A DNA stretch of 45,491 bases from positions 1-45,491 of the IMG/VR virus record IMGVR_UViG_3300030019_000057. One strand, 5' to 3'. Shown piece by piece: positions 1 to 6,743 of the stretch (position 1 is the first letter of the stretch; each line of letters starts with the position of its first letter). This stretch comes from a virus. The notes under the pieces are model-generated. The model saw only the letters and a list, made by a program, of their open reading frames with translations, did not search any database and had not been told where the DNA came from. Both the position numbers and the translations under genes were made by a program.

Positions 1-420
1 ATTACAAGTTTAGAAAATGCTATTATACTTCTTGATGTTTTTCAGTCGGAAATTATTAAATCACAAAAATTAAAACTAAATACATTAAAATTTAGTAATG
101 ATGTGATTAATCAAATGGTTTTCTTACAAGAATTTGTATTAAGTAATAATGATGTAACTGATGTTTATAGATTAGCTAAATTGAAAGAACGTTTTCATAT
201 TGATAATTTATTATTAGTTGACTTCACAAATCATATTAATAACATTTATGGTGCTCAGACATTAAAAACAGAATTTACTACATCATTTATGAAATATTGT
301 GATGATGGATTTATTGCTAATGGTGATGAACTTATCCGTGACGGGTTTAAAGGAATTAATATTCAAATCGAAAAAGAAAGATTAGAAAATAAAAGATTTC
401 TAACTGATTATAACTATTAA
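1..420 (+). CDS. Hypothetical protein, 5'-truncated by window start
   Basis: The reading frame is open from base 1 to the TAA at 418-420, so this is the last 139 codons of a gene that begins outside the window. An in-frame GTG at 103 is unlikely to be the true start because the frame is open upstream of it with similar composition. The fragment is helical and charged, ends in an Asn/Tyr-rich tail, and shows no motif I recognise. It lies on the same strand as the nuclease and thymidine kinase genes that follow, separated from them by the inverted repeat at 424-493. Confidence 0.75.
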   Translation: MTSLENAIILLDVFQSEIIKSQKLKLNTLKFSNDVINQMVFLQEFVLSNNDVTDVYRLAKLKERFHIDNLLLVDFTNHINNIYGAQTLKTEFTTSFMKYCDDGFIANGDELIRDGFKGINIQIEKERLENKRFLTDYNY

Positions 421-423
421 TCT

Positions 424-493
424 TCACCCATAATTAAACTTTTATCTATTTTTATACTATAATAGATTAAATAAAAGTTATAACTATGGGTGA
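424..493 (+). promoter_or_regulatory. Long imperfect inverted repeat enclosing the start codon of the nuclease gene
   Basis: Left arm 424-445 and right arm 471-493 are reverse complements except for one mismatch and one extra base, with a loop of about 25 bases (446-470). The start codon of the downstream gene (486-488) sits inside the right arm. A transcript crossing the region would fold the initiation site into a stem of about 21 bp. It could also end the upstream transcript, but no T-run follows the right arm, so translational control or RNase III processing is a better guess than a simple terminator. Confidence 0.6.
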
Positions 494-1658
494 TTTAGTA
501 TGCACAAAATACAATTTTAAAATTTTAGAAAATAAAATTTCATATAAAAGACAGTGGTTGAACGATTTGAAAGGTTTAAATATGCCACCACTTATAGATA
601 CCCTTTTAAATAAATATAAATCAAACTTAACCAAAGAAGAAATAGATAAATTTTTCAGTGGGTTGGATATATTAAAACTTACTGATTATCCAAATATAGA
701 TAATATATACAAACACAGTAGAATTTTAAATGGTGATATCAAAAAGTATGGTAAAATAATAAGAGGTGAAGATGGTAGTTACGACTTTTTAAATAAATTA
801 GATTCTAATTATAGTCAATTATCTAAATTTATCTCATATCTTATACAGAGAATGTTAAAAGATGAAAATGAAGATATACGATTAAGGGGTGAAAATGCTT
901 ATAACCATATTGAAACTGATTTAGAAAATGGATTATTAGAATTTAGAAATCAAATATTTGAAATTGCAAATATTTATTTAAAAGAAATTGCAGATTATCG
1001 TGAAATATTTACAGATAGCTTAGTTCATTTTTCGGGTGTTGGTGATTATTCAGAATCATTAGTTTTAAATTATTTAGCAAATAATGATTTTAAAATATTA
1101 TATCAAGGTGGTAATGGTGATTTTATTGATAAAGTTTATGGTATTGATTTTATTGTTCATCATGCACTTTATGGGTATTTAACTATTCAAGTTAAACATA
1201 ACAATTTCGATTTAATAAAAACTTTTGGTAAATATAAAAGTAAAGGTATTAACTTAGGGATTGTTGCAAATAAGACTGCATTTGAAGTATATAATTTACA
1301 AAACGAATATACAGAATTTAATATATTCAATACTGAACACGTAATAAGGTTTATTAATTTCAAAAAGAATTATATTAATTATGATGGTATTTTAATGACA
1401 ATTAATGACCAAAGTAAAACTATAAAACCATTATTAGTAAAAAAATGTAATAGTATTGATATTGATAACGATATTTATAGCATAGATTTTGTTTTATGCG
1501 AAAACGAAATAATAACAAAGGATTATATTGGGTTTTTAGATGAAGATGATAATGTAGTAATATTTAATAATAAAAATGTTACGATTGAAAAAGAATCAAC
1601 AGGTAAAACATTGTTAAAAATATCAAAAAAGTATCTATTATTTGAAGAAAACTTATAA
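486..1658 (+). CDS. Putative PD-(D/E)XK-fold nuclease (Mrr / Holliday-junction-resolvase-like core)
   Basis: 390 aa. The N-terminal ~175 residues are helical and unrecognised. The following segment carries the layout of a restriction-endonuclease-like core: E190 in a predicted helix (GDYSESL), D221 in a strand (GIDFI), and Q235-V-K237 in the next strand (IQVK), followed by a hydrophobic strand near 255 (LGIVANKT). The E...D...QxK arrangement is typical of Mrr-like and resolvase-like members. The last ~130 residues are unassigned. It may be a DNA repair or recombination nuclease, or a nuclease acting on host DNA; the sequence does not decide. No methyltransferase is adjacent, so a classical restriction-modification pair is unlikely. 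Its start codon lies in the hairpin at 424-493. The family call rests on four residues in the right order and is moderate. Confidence 0.6.
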   Translation: MGDLVCTKYNFKILENKISYKRQWLNDLKGLNMPPLIDTLLNKYKSNLTKEEIDKFFSGLDILKLTDYPNIDNIYKHSRILNGDIKKYGKIIRGEDGSYDFLNKLDSNYSQLSKFISYLIQRMLKDENEDIRLRGENAYNHIETDLENGLLEFRNQIFEIANIYLKEIADYREIFTDSLVHFSGVGDYSESLVLNYLANNDFKILYQGGNGDFIDKVYGIDFIVHHALYGYLTIQVKHNNFDLIKTFGKYKSKGINLGIVANKTAFEVYNLQNEYTEFNIFNTEHVIRFINFKKNYINYDGILMTINDQSKTIKPLLVKKCNSIDIDNDIYSIDFVLCENEIITKDYIGFLDEDDNVVIFNNKNVTIEKESTGKTLLKISKKYLLFEENL

Positions 1659-1696
1659 CTTTTTTCATTTTATGTGATATAATAAATAAAAACAAT

Positions 1697-2284
1697 ATGG
1701 CGAAATTATTTTTTAGATATGGAACAATGGGTTCAGGTAAATCACTTGACTTATTAAAAGTTGCATATAACTATGAAGAAAATGGATTAAGTTCAATTAT
1801 ATTAACTTCAAAAATTGATGATAGATATGGACATAGTATAGTTAAATCAAGGGTTGGTGTAAGTAAAGAAGCAATTTCTGTTGATAAAGAAACAAATATT
1901 TTTGAACTTGTTTCAAATAAATTAAAAGAAGGTGACTCAAATATAGGTTGTGTTTTAATTGATGAAGTTCAATTTTTTGAAAAGAAACATATAGAAGAAT
2001 TACTTGATATAGTTGATGAATTGGATATACCTGTTATATGTTATGGGTTAAGAAGTGATTTTAGATTAGAACCTTTTGGTTCAACTAAATTTTTAATGTC
2101 AGTAGCAGATGAAATTGAAGAAATTAAAACTATTTGTTCTGAATGTAATAAAAAGAAAGCGATTGTAAATGCAAGATTTAATACACAAGGTAAAGTAATT
2201 ACATCGGGTAGCATTATTGAAATAGGTGGAAATGACAGATATCGTCCACTATGTAGAAAATGTTTTAATAAATTAAAAAAATAA
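1697..2284 (+). CDS. tdk: Thymidine kinase (type II, TK1-like)
   Basis: 195 aa, the usual length for bacterial and viral type II thymidine kinases, which phosphorylate thymidine to dTMP with ATP. Visible features: P-loop GTMGSGKS at 9-16; the Walker B/catalytic segment DEVQFF at 89-94 (general base probably E90); the lasso-type sequence CYGLRSDF at 115-122 followed by EPFGS; and a structural zinc site formed by C147/C150 and C186/C189. Nothing is truncated. It lies 38 bases after the nuclease gene and 17 bases before the next small gene, so the three are probably cotranscribed. Together with dUTPase (31610-32125) it supplies dTTP for AT-rich phage DNA. Confidence 0.96.
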   Translation: MAKLFFRYGTMGSGKSLDLLKVAYNYEENGLSSIILTSKIDDRYGHSIVKSRVGVSKEAISVDKETNIFELVSNKLKEGDSNIGCVLIDEVQFFEKKHIEELLDIVDELDIPVICYGLRSDFRLEPFGSTKFLMSVADEIEEIKTICSECNKKKAIVNARFNTQGKVITSGSIIEIGGNDRYRPLCRKCFNKLKK

Positions 2285-2301
2285 AAAAAAGAAGAAAGAT
2301 T

Positions 2302-2643
2302 ATGAGTAAATTTACAGATTTTTTAAGAAGGATATTTGCATCTGCAAATACAACAGAAATTGTTACTGCTGATGCAGACGAAGTTATTGAAATAGTTGAT
2401 GATGAAATAGTAGTTCCACTACAAGTAGTTCTACCTGAAACTGATATCACTAAACCTAAGAGGGTTATTGAACTTAAAACACCAAAAGCTGAAAAGACAA
2501 CTGAACAAATTGTTACTGAATTAAAAGAAGTTAAAGAAAAAAAGGTAACTAAAGTACCAACTAAAAGAGTACCAGTTAAAAAAGAAGGTTCTGCACCAAC
2601 CACCACTGCAAAAACTAAAACAGAAGTAAGAAAAAAGAAATAA
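2302..2643 (+). CDS. Hypothetical lysine-rich protein
   Basis: 113 aa, not recognised. The N-terminal ~20 residues (MSKFTDFLRRIF) could form an amphipathic helix. Residues ~25-50 are acidic and hydrophobic, and the C-terminal half is low-complexity, rich in Lys, Thr, Glu, Val and Pro, and probably disordered (KKVTKVPTKRVPVKK). The basic tail suggests nucleic-acid or acidic-partner binding, but this is inference. It is the last gene of its transcription unit: the stop codon is followed within 10 bases by the hairpin terminator at 2654-2677. An antisense reading frame of equal length exists and is taken as a shadow. Confidence 0.85.
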   Translation: MSKFTDFLRRIFASANTTEIVTADADEVIEIVDDEIVVPLQVVLPETDITKPKRVIELKTPKAEKTTEQIVTELKEVKEKKVTKVPTKRVPVKKEGSAPTTTAKTKTEVRKKK

Positions 2644-2653
2644 ATTGAAAAAA

Positions 2654-2677
2654 AAACACCAAAATATTTTGGTGTTT
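2654..2677 (+). terminator. Perfect palindromic terminator
   Basis: A 24-base perfect palindrome (12-bp arms built on CACCAAAA/TTTTGGTG) preceded by a run of A. It ends the nuclease-tdk-113 aa unit. Its right half also supplies the TTTG of the next promoter's -33 box (2668-2671), so terminator and promoter overlap. Confidence 0.8.
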
Positions 2678-2698
2678 CAATTTATTGTTATATCTTTG
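2668..2698 (+). promoter_or_regulatory. Bacteroidota-type promoter for the 500 aa paralog gene
   Basis: TTTG at 2668-2671, 19 bases, then TATCTTTG at 2691-2698, matching TTTG-N19-TAnnTTTG. The flanks of the -33 box (AAATATTTTGGTGT) match the extended form seen at other promoters in the window. The transcript would start about 36 bases before the ATG at 2742. Confidence 0.85.
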
Positions 2699-2741
2699 TA
2701 CTCAATAATAAAACAAGTATTAATTATAAAATTATAAAAAC

Positions 2742-4244
2742 ATGAAAGACTTTCCATTATTTATTTCACCAAGATTAAAATCTAAATTAGCACTAATGAA
2801 TCATCGTATTGCTAAGGATTTATTATCTATAAGTAACGAACTTGATGAAAAATTTAATCAAACATTTATTGACATTGATGATGATTTTAATTATGTGTCA
2901 TTTATTCAGTCTAACAAAGCTATTCAACTATTAAATGCTGATGAAAATAGTTTTGATTCATATTCATTCCGTGACCATTGTTATTACGCAAAAGAAAACG
3001 ATGAAATATATACTAAATATAGAAGTCGTGTTAAATGGGGAAGATTTTTAAATACAAATTTCCCCGATAAATACAAAAATAGTATATCGGGTGGACAAAA
3101 TGAAGAAGATATTGAATCATTTATCAATAAGTTTAAAGCATTATGTGACAGGGAAGCTAAATTCGGTTTAATGGATATTGTTTCAGGTGCAAAAATTGGA
3201 TATTGGTATAATGCACGTAGATATTTTAACAATGACTATGGTACATTGTCGAATTCATGTATGAAAAATGTTAGTGTAGCTTATTTTAATATCTATATTA
3301 AGAATCCAGATAAATGTAAAATGCTTATCATGTATTCTGATGATACAAAAAGGTTTATTAAAGCACGTGCATTAGTTTGGATGTTAGATGAACCAGTTAA
3401 TAGAGTGTTCATGGATAGAGTTTATACAAATGATTATTCTGATGAACAAATATTCATTGATTACGCTAAAGCTAATAATTGGATTTATAAAGTATCACAA
3501 TCAATGGGATATGATATAAAACTTATTGACCCAAGTGAAAATGAATTAGAAAGTGTTAATATTGATATGTTTGTTAATATTAATAAAATTAGATTCTACA
3601 AATATCCATATTGTGATACTTTTTCACTTTTAAATAAAAGTAAAGCAAAACTTGGTAATAATTATAAACATACACCTAATATGATTTTGACATATACTGG
3701 TGGTGATTATGGAACATTGGATGTTGTTTATAGCAATTTTCATGGTAGTAGTATCAACAGAGAAGATGCTATTTGGTGTGAATTAGGTCAAGATTGGGTT
3801 CGTCAAGGTACTGAAATAAGAGTATTTAATACTGAAAGACAATTTGCAACACCAGACTATAAAGGTATAGTTGAAATGACATTTGAATATAATGGTAAAA
3901 TTGTTAAAAAACATTTTTTGAAAAATAAATGTGTTTGGTCTAAATATTTAAATACTTGGATTTTCAATGAAAGTGTAGTATCAGTTAATCTTGATTTGAA
4001 GAAAGAAAAAACTGGTCTTGACCATTCAAGACGTGTTGGTTATGGTTTTTTTGAAGTTGATGGTGAAAATTGGGCAACAAATTTATTTTATCAAAAAGAA
4101 AATAGACTTTTTACACAAGAAGAGCTTGATTCAAATGATGTGTCAAAACCACGTGGATGGCACCGTAGACGTTCTTATGTTGATGATATGGGTAACGTTT
4201 ATAGATTTGGTGATTTACTAAATAAAACCGTTGAAAACGATTAA
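2742..4244 (+). CDS. Paralog A of a three-member phage protein family of unknown function
   Basis: 500 aa. It is clearly homologous to the proteins at 4630-6084 and 21620-23329. Shared segments in order: an N-terminal FPLFISPRL helix followed by HRIAKDLLSI (1-30); GGQNEEDIESF near 118-128; SCM at 172-174; YxNxYIKNPDKCKMLIMYSDDTK (181-203); RALVW at 209-213; FMDRVYT at 223-229; WxYKxSQSMG near 247; a PYCDT motif near 290; then Trp-Cys/Trp-Ser repeats (IWCELGQDWV near 345, CVWSKYLNTW near 395). The family has no function I can assign. This copy begins directly at the shared N-terminal helix, whereas the other two have 15-20 extra residues. It has its own strong promoter (2668-2698). Bases 3407-3454 are identical to 5355-5402 in paralog B. 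Confidence 0.9.
   Translation: MKDFPLFISPRLKSKLALMNHRIAKDLLSISNELDEKFNQTFIDIDDDFNYVSFIQSNKAIQLLNADENSFDSYSFRDHCYYAKENDEIYTKYRSRVKWGRFLNTNFPDKYKNSISGGQNEEDIESFINKFKALCDREAKFGLMDIVSGAKIGYWYNARRYFNNDYGTLSNSCMKNVSVAYFNIYIKNPDKCKMLIMYSDDTKRFIKARALVWMLDEPVNRVFMDRVYTNDYSDEQIFIDYAKANNWIYKVSQSMGYDIKLIDPSENELESVNIDMFVNINKIRFYKYPYCDTFSLLNKSKAKLGNNYKHTPNMILTYTGGDYGTLDVVYSNFHGSSINREDAIWCELGQDWVRQGTEIRVFNTERQFATPDYKGIVEMTFEYNGKIVKKHFLKNKCVWSKYLNTWIFNESVVSVNLDLKKEKTGLDHSRRVGYGFFEVDGENWATNLFYQKENRLFTQEELDSNDVSKPRGWHRRRSYVDDMGNVYRFGDLLNKTVEND
3407..3454 (+). repeat. 48-bp direct repeat, copy 1 (within paralog A)
   Basis: Identical base for base to 5355-5402, including synonymous positions. It encodes the FMDRVYTNDYSDEQI segment. 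The flanking coding sequence has drifted, so an uninterrupted 48-bp match suggests recent gene conversion, a recombination point or selection on the DNA itself. Confidence 0.85.
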
Positions 4245-4285
4245 AATATTAAACTTTATAATAAAAAAGTAATATATAACAAAAT

Positions 4286-4304
4286 ACATGTGATAATCGC
4301 ATGT
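4286..4304 (+). terminator. Short hairpin after paralog A, possible weak terminator
   Basis: ACATGTGA / TCGCATGT arms (one G-U pair) around a TAA loop, followed by TTTAAATT. The stem is only 8 bp and the T-run is poor, so it may instead be a 5'-leader hairpin of the lipoprotein gene 25 bases downstream. Confidence 0.35.
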
Positions 4305-4328
4305 TTAAATTAAAAATAATAAAAGAAA

Positions 4329-4493
4329 ATGAAAAAAGTAATTATGTTCGCAATTGTTGTAATTGCATTGTCTCTAAGTTCATGTGGAAAATCTGTACAA
4401 AATGCAGGTGTAGCAACTGATAGTACAACAACTGTTGTAGATTCGCTTTCAAGTGATTCAATTCCTAATATTGACACAGTAACTGTTAAGTAA
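4329..4493 (+). CDS. Small lipoprotein
   Basis: 54 aa: a Lys-Lys start, a hydrophobic stretch (VIMFAIVVIALSLS), then the lipobox LSSC with C19 as the predicted lipidated residue, followed by a short Ser/Thr/Asp-rich mature part of 36 residues. This is a typical Bacteroidota lipoprotein signal, handled by Lgt and signal peptidase II. The mature part has no recognisable domain and no acidic run immediately after the cysteine. It sits between two paralogs and is closed by tandem terminators. Small phage lipoproteins can act in superinfection exclusion; that role is only a suggestion here. Confidence 0.8.
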   Translation: MKKVIMFAIVVIALSLSSCGKSVQNAGVATDSTTTVVDSLSSDSIPNIDTVTVK

Positions 4494-4511
4494 TACAACA
4501 CTTGTTTAAAT

Positions 4512-4573
4512 AAAAATGAAGATTAATATTCTTCATTTTTATTAAAAATGAAATTCTTTTGGATTTCATTTTT
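4512..4573 (+). terminator. Tandem hairpin terminators
   Basis: Two consecutive hairpins: arms 4512-4521 / 4531-4540 (AAAAATGAAG / CTTCATTTTT, 9-base loop) and arms 4544-4554 / 4563-4573 (AAAAATGAAAT / ATTTCATTTTT, 8-base loop), the second followed by more T. The near-identical stems suggest duplication. They separate the lipoprotein gene from paralog B. Confidence 0.8.
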
Positions 4574-4629
4574 TTTCGTATAATTTAAATTCTAAGTTTT
4601 ATATATATACCTAAAAGAAATATTTTAAT

Positions 4630-6084
4630 ATGATAGTTAAGTATGACAAATATATGGATGTAATTAAAATTACAGAAGCATTAAGAACATTTCCATTGTT
4701 CTTATCAGATAGATTAAAAAAAGTATTAGCTAATATTGACCATGATATAGCATCTGAATTATTGGCATTACATTCAGACTTAGATTCAAGAGTTCCAAAA
4801 ACTTTTATTGATATACATGAAGAAAAATCAAATTTTTTTACATTCTCACAACCAAATAAAGCAATCATTACATTAGGATTAAATCTTACTACTGATGATG
4901 AAATAGAAGCTAATAAAGATGAAATTTTAGCTAAATATAATAGTATGGGTGATGAAGTATATAAAAAATTTAGAAGTGAAGTAAGAATAGGAAGTTTAAT
5001 AAGAGATATATTCCGTGATAAATTTCCTGAAAGTATACCAGGTGGACAAAATAAAAAAGATATAGAATCATTTGTTAATTTATACAAAGCAGAATACAGT
5101 GAAGATGAAAAATTTAAATTATTCGATATTGTTAAAGGTGAACAAATAAGTTATTATTATAACCGTGCTAAATATTGTGAAGGTGGTGGTTCTTTAGGTG
5201 GATCTTGTATGCAAAGTGTACCAGCTTATTATTTTGATATTTATACTAAAAATCCTGAAAAGGTTAGTATGTTAATAATGTATTCAGATGATACAAAAAA
5301 TAAAATCAAAGGTAGAGCAATAGTATGGAAATTAGATTCACCAAGAGGTAGAACGTTCATGGATAGAGTTTATACAAATGATTATTCTGATGAACAAATA
5401 TTTATAAACTATGCAATAAAAAATAATTGGATATACAAAGAATCACAATCTATGGGTTCTGATGTTGAATTGATTGATGTAACCATTAACGATGAACCAA
5501 GAGAAATTGATATGGTTATAGATTTAGCATCCAGACGTTATGATTCATTCCCATATTGTGATACAATGACCTTTATGAATACATATAATAATACATTATC
5601 AAATTCAGATGAACATGATCCAAGTCGTATATTAATAGATACGGATGGTGGTTATGAAAATTATGATGAAAGTGAATATCAAAGTGACGATGTTTACAGT
5701 GATTATAATGGTGAAAATATTGACAGAGATGATGCAAAATGGTGTGAATTAGGTCAAGATTGGGTTAGAAGTAATCAAGCAGTAAGAATATTCAATACAG
5801 GTCCTGTTACTTATGCTATACCTGATTACCCTGGTGTAGTTAAACAGACTGTTACAGTTAATGGTGAAATAAAAATAAAACATTTTATGGAAAAGGATTG
5901 TGTTTGGTCTGATTTTTTAAACACCTTTTTATATAAATCAAGTGCAATTAATGTTTGGAAGGATAAGGAAAAAACAAATTGGATTTTAGAATACAAAAAA
6001 AGAAAAGATGAAACTTTCTATGAAATAGATGGTGAAAATTACGCAAAAGAATTAGTTGATACAGAAACAATGACATTAAAATAA
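4630..6084 (+). CDS. Paralog B of the three-member family
   Basis: 484 aa, homologous along its whole length to paralog A: FPLFLSDRL helix (21-29), PGGQNKKDIESF (137-148), SLGGSCM (188-194), YFDIYTKNPEKVSMLIMYSDDTK (201-223), GRAIVW (228-233), FMDRVYT (243-249), then PYCDT, AKWCELGQDWV and CVWSDFLNTF units toward the C-terminus. Compared with paralog A it has a 20-residue N-terminal extension (MIVKYDKYMDVIKITEA) that resembles a phage capsid-targeting peptide with an ITE|A cleavage-like site. A later start at residue 9 is possible. The ankyrin gene follows after 8 bases, so the two are cotranscribed. Function unknown. Confidence 0.9.
   Translation: MIVKYDKYMDVIKITEALRTFPLFLSDRLKKVLANIDHDIASELLALHSDLDSRVPKTFIDIHEEKSNFFTFSQPNKAIITLGLNLTTDDEIEANKDEILAKYNSMGDEVYKKFRSEVRIGSLIRDIFRDKFPESIPGGQNKKDIESFVNLYKAEYSEDEKFKLFDIVKGEQISYYYNRAKYCEGGGSLGGSCMQSVPAYYFDIYTKNPEKVSMLIMYSDDTKNKIKGRAIVWKLDSPRGRTFMDRVYTNDYSDEQIFINYAIKNNWIYKESQSMGSDVELIDVTINDEPREIDMVIDLASRRYDSFPYCDTMTFMNTYNNTLSNSDEHDPSRILIDTDGGYENYDESEYQSDDVYSDYNGENIDRDDAKWCELGQDWVRSNQAVRIFNTGPVTYAIPDYPGVVKQTVTVNGEIKIKHFMEKDCVWSDFLNTFLYKSSAINVWKDKEKTNWILEYKKRKDETFYEIDGENYAKELVDTETMTLK
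5355..5402 (+). repeat. 48-bp direct repeat, copy 2 (within paralog B)
   Basis: Same sequence as 3407-3454 in paralog A, 1,948 bases away and in the same reading frame of the homologous gene. Confidence 0.85.
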
Positions 6085-6092
6085 AAAATATT

Positions 6093-6701
6093 ATGAAAAA
6101 CATTACGCATTATAACGAATTTGGGTGTGAATCAAAGAAAGATAAGGTAGTAGATGAAGAATCAAGTACCAAGTTGGATTTAATCAAAAAAGAGCCAAAT
6201 AAGCAATTAATAAGGGCAGCGATAGACGGTAGTCTAATTGATATTAAAAGCTCCTTAAAATACGGTGCAGACATCAATTATAACCATAGTGAAGCACTAA
6301 CAGCAGCAGCAGAATTTAATAATATTAAAATCGTTAGATATTTAGTAGAAAATGGTGCTATTATAACAGCAAATGATAATGCTGCATTATGGGCTGCTTG
6401 TGTAGAGGGAAATATTAATATTGTTAAATATTTAGTAGAAAATGGTGCTAAAATAGAAGATAAATGTTTAATCTATGCTATTAGAGAAGAAAACATAGAA
6501 GTAGTTAACTATTTATTAGAAAATGGTGCAAATGTAAATGCTAAAGAAAATTCACCTATAACTGCTGCGGTTAAAAAAGATAATATTAAATTAGTGAAGA
6601 TGTTATTAGATAATGGTGCAAAAGTAACTGATATGTTATTAAAAACTGCTGATAGATATTCATCAGATAATCTAATAGATTTATTAGCAGATAATATATA
6701 A
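6093..6701 (+). CDS. Ankyrin-repeat protein
   Basis: 202 aa. From about residue 36 to the end the protein consists of ~33-residue ankyrin units with recognisable A-x-x-G/x-N-x-x-I/V-V-x-Y/M-L-V/L-E/D-N-G-A signatures (RYLVENGA, KYLVENGA, NYLLENGA, KMLLDNGA): about five to six repeats, the first and last degenerate. Ankyrin arrays bind proteins. The leader MKNITHYNEFGCES resembles the N-termini of probable virion proteins later in the window and T4 capsid-targeting peptides. It is placed 8 bases after paralog B and shares a bidirectional terminator with the convergent AAA+ gene. Confidence 0.92.
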   Translation: MKNITHYNEFGCESKKDKVVDEESSTKLDLIKKEPNKQLIRAAIDGSLIDIKSSLKYGADINYNHSEALTAAAEFNNIKIVRYLVENGAIITANDNAALWAACVEGNINIVKYLVENGAKIEDKCLIYAIREENIEVVNYLLENGANVNAKENSPITAAVKKDNIKLVKMLLDNGAKVTDMLLKTADRYSSDNLIDLLADNI

Positions 6702-6710
6702 AAATAAAAC

Positions 6711-6743
6711 AAAAAAAGGGGTTGAAATTCAACCCCTTTTTTT
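6711..6743. terminator. Bidirectional terminator between convergent genes
   Basis: Perfect 16-bp arms (6711-6726 and 6728-6743; A7 GGGG TTGAA and its complement) around a single central base, giving a T-run on either strand. It serves the ankyrin gene (+) and the AAA+ gene (-), whose stop codon starts at the adjacent base. Confidence 0.92.

Noticed and set aside
2265-2606. 113-codon minus-strand frame rich in Ser/Thr/Val
   Set aside because: Antisense to the lysine-rich 113 aa gene. The sense frame has a proper start context, follows tdk by 17 bases and is closed by a terminator in the sense direction.
4611-5087. 158-codon minus-strand frame
   Set aside because: Antisense to paralog B, whose plus-strand reading is confirmed by homology to paralogs A and C.
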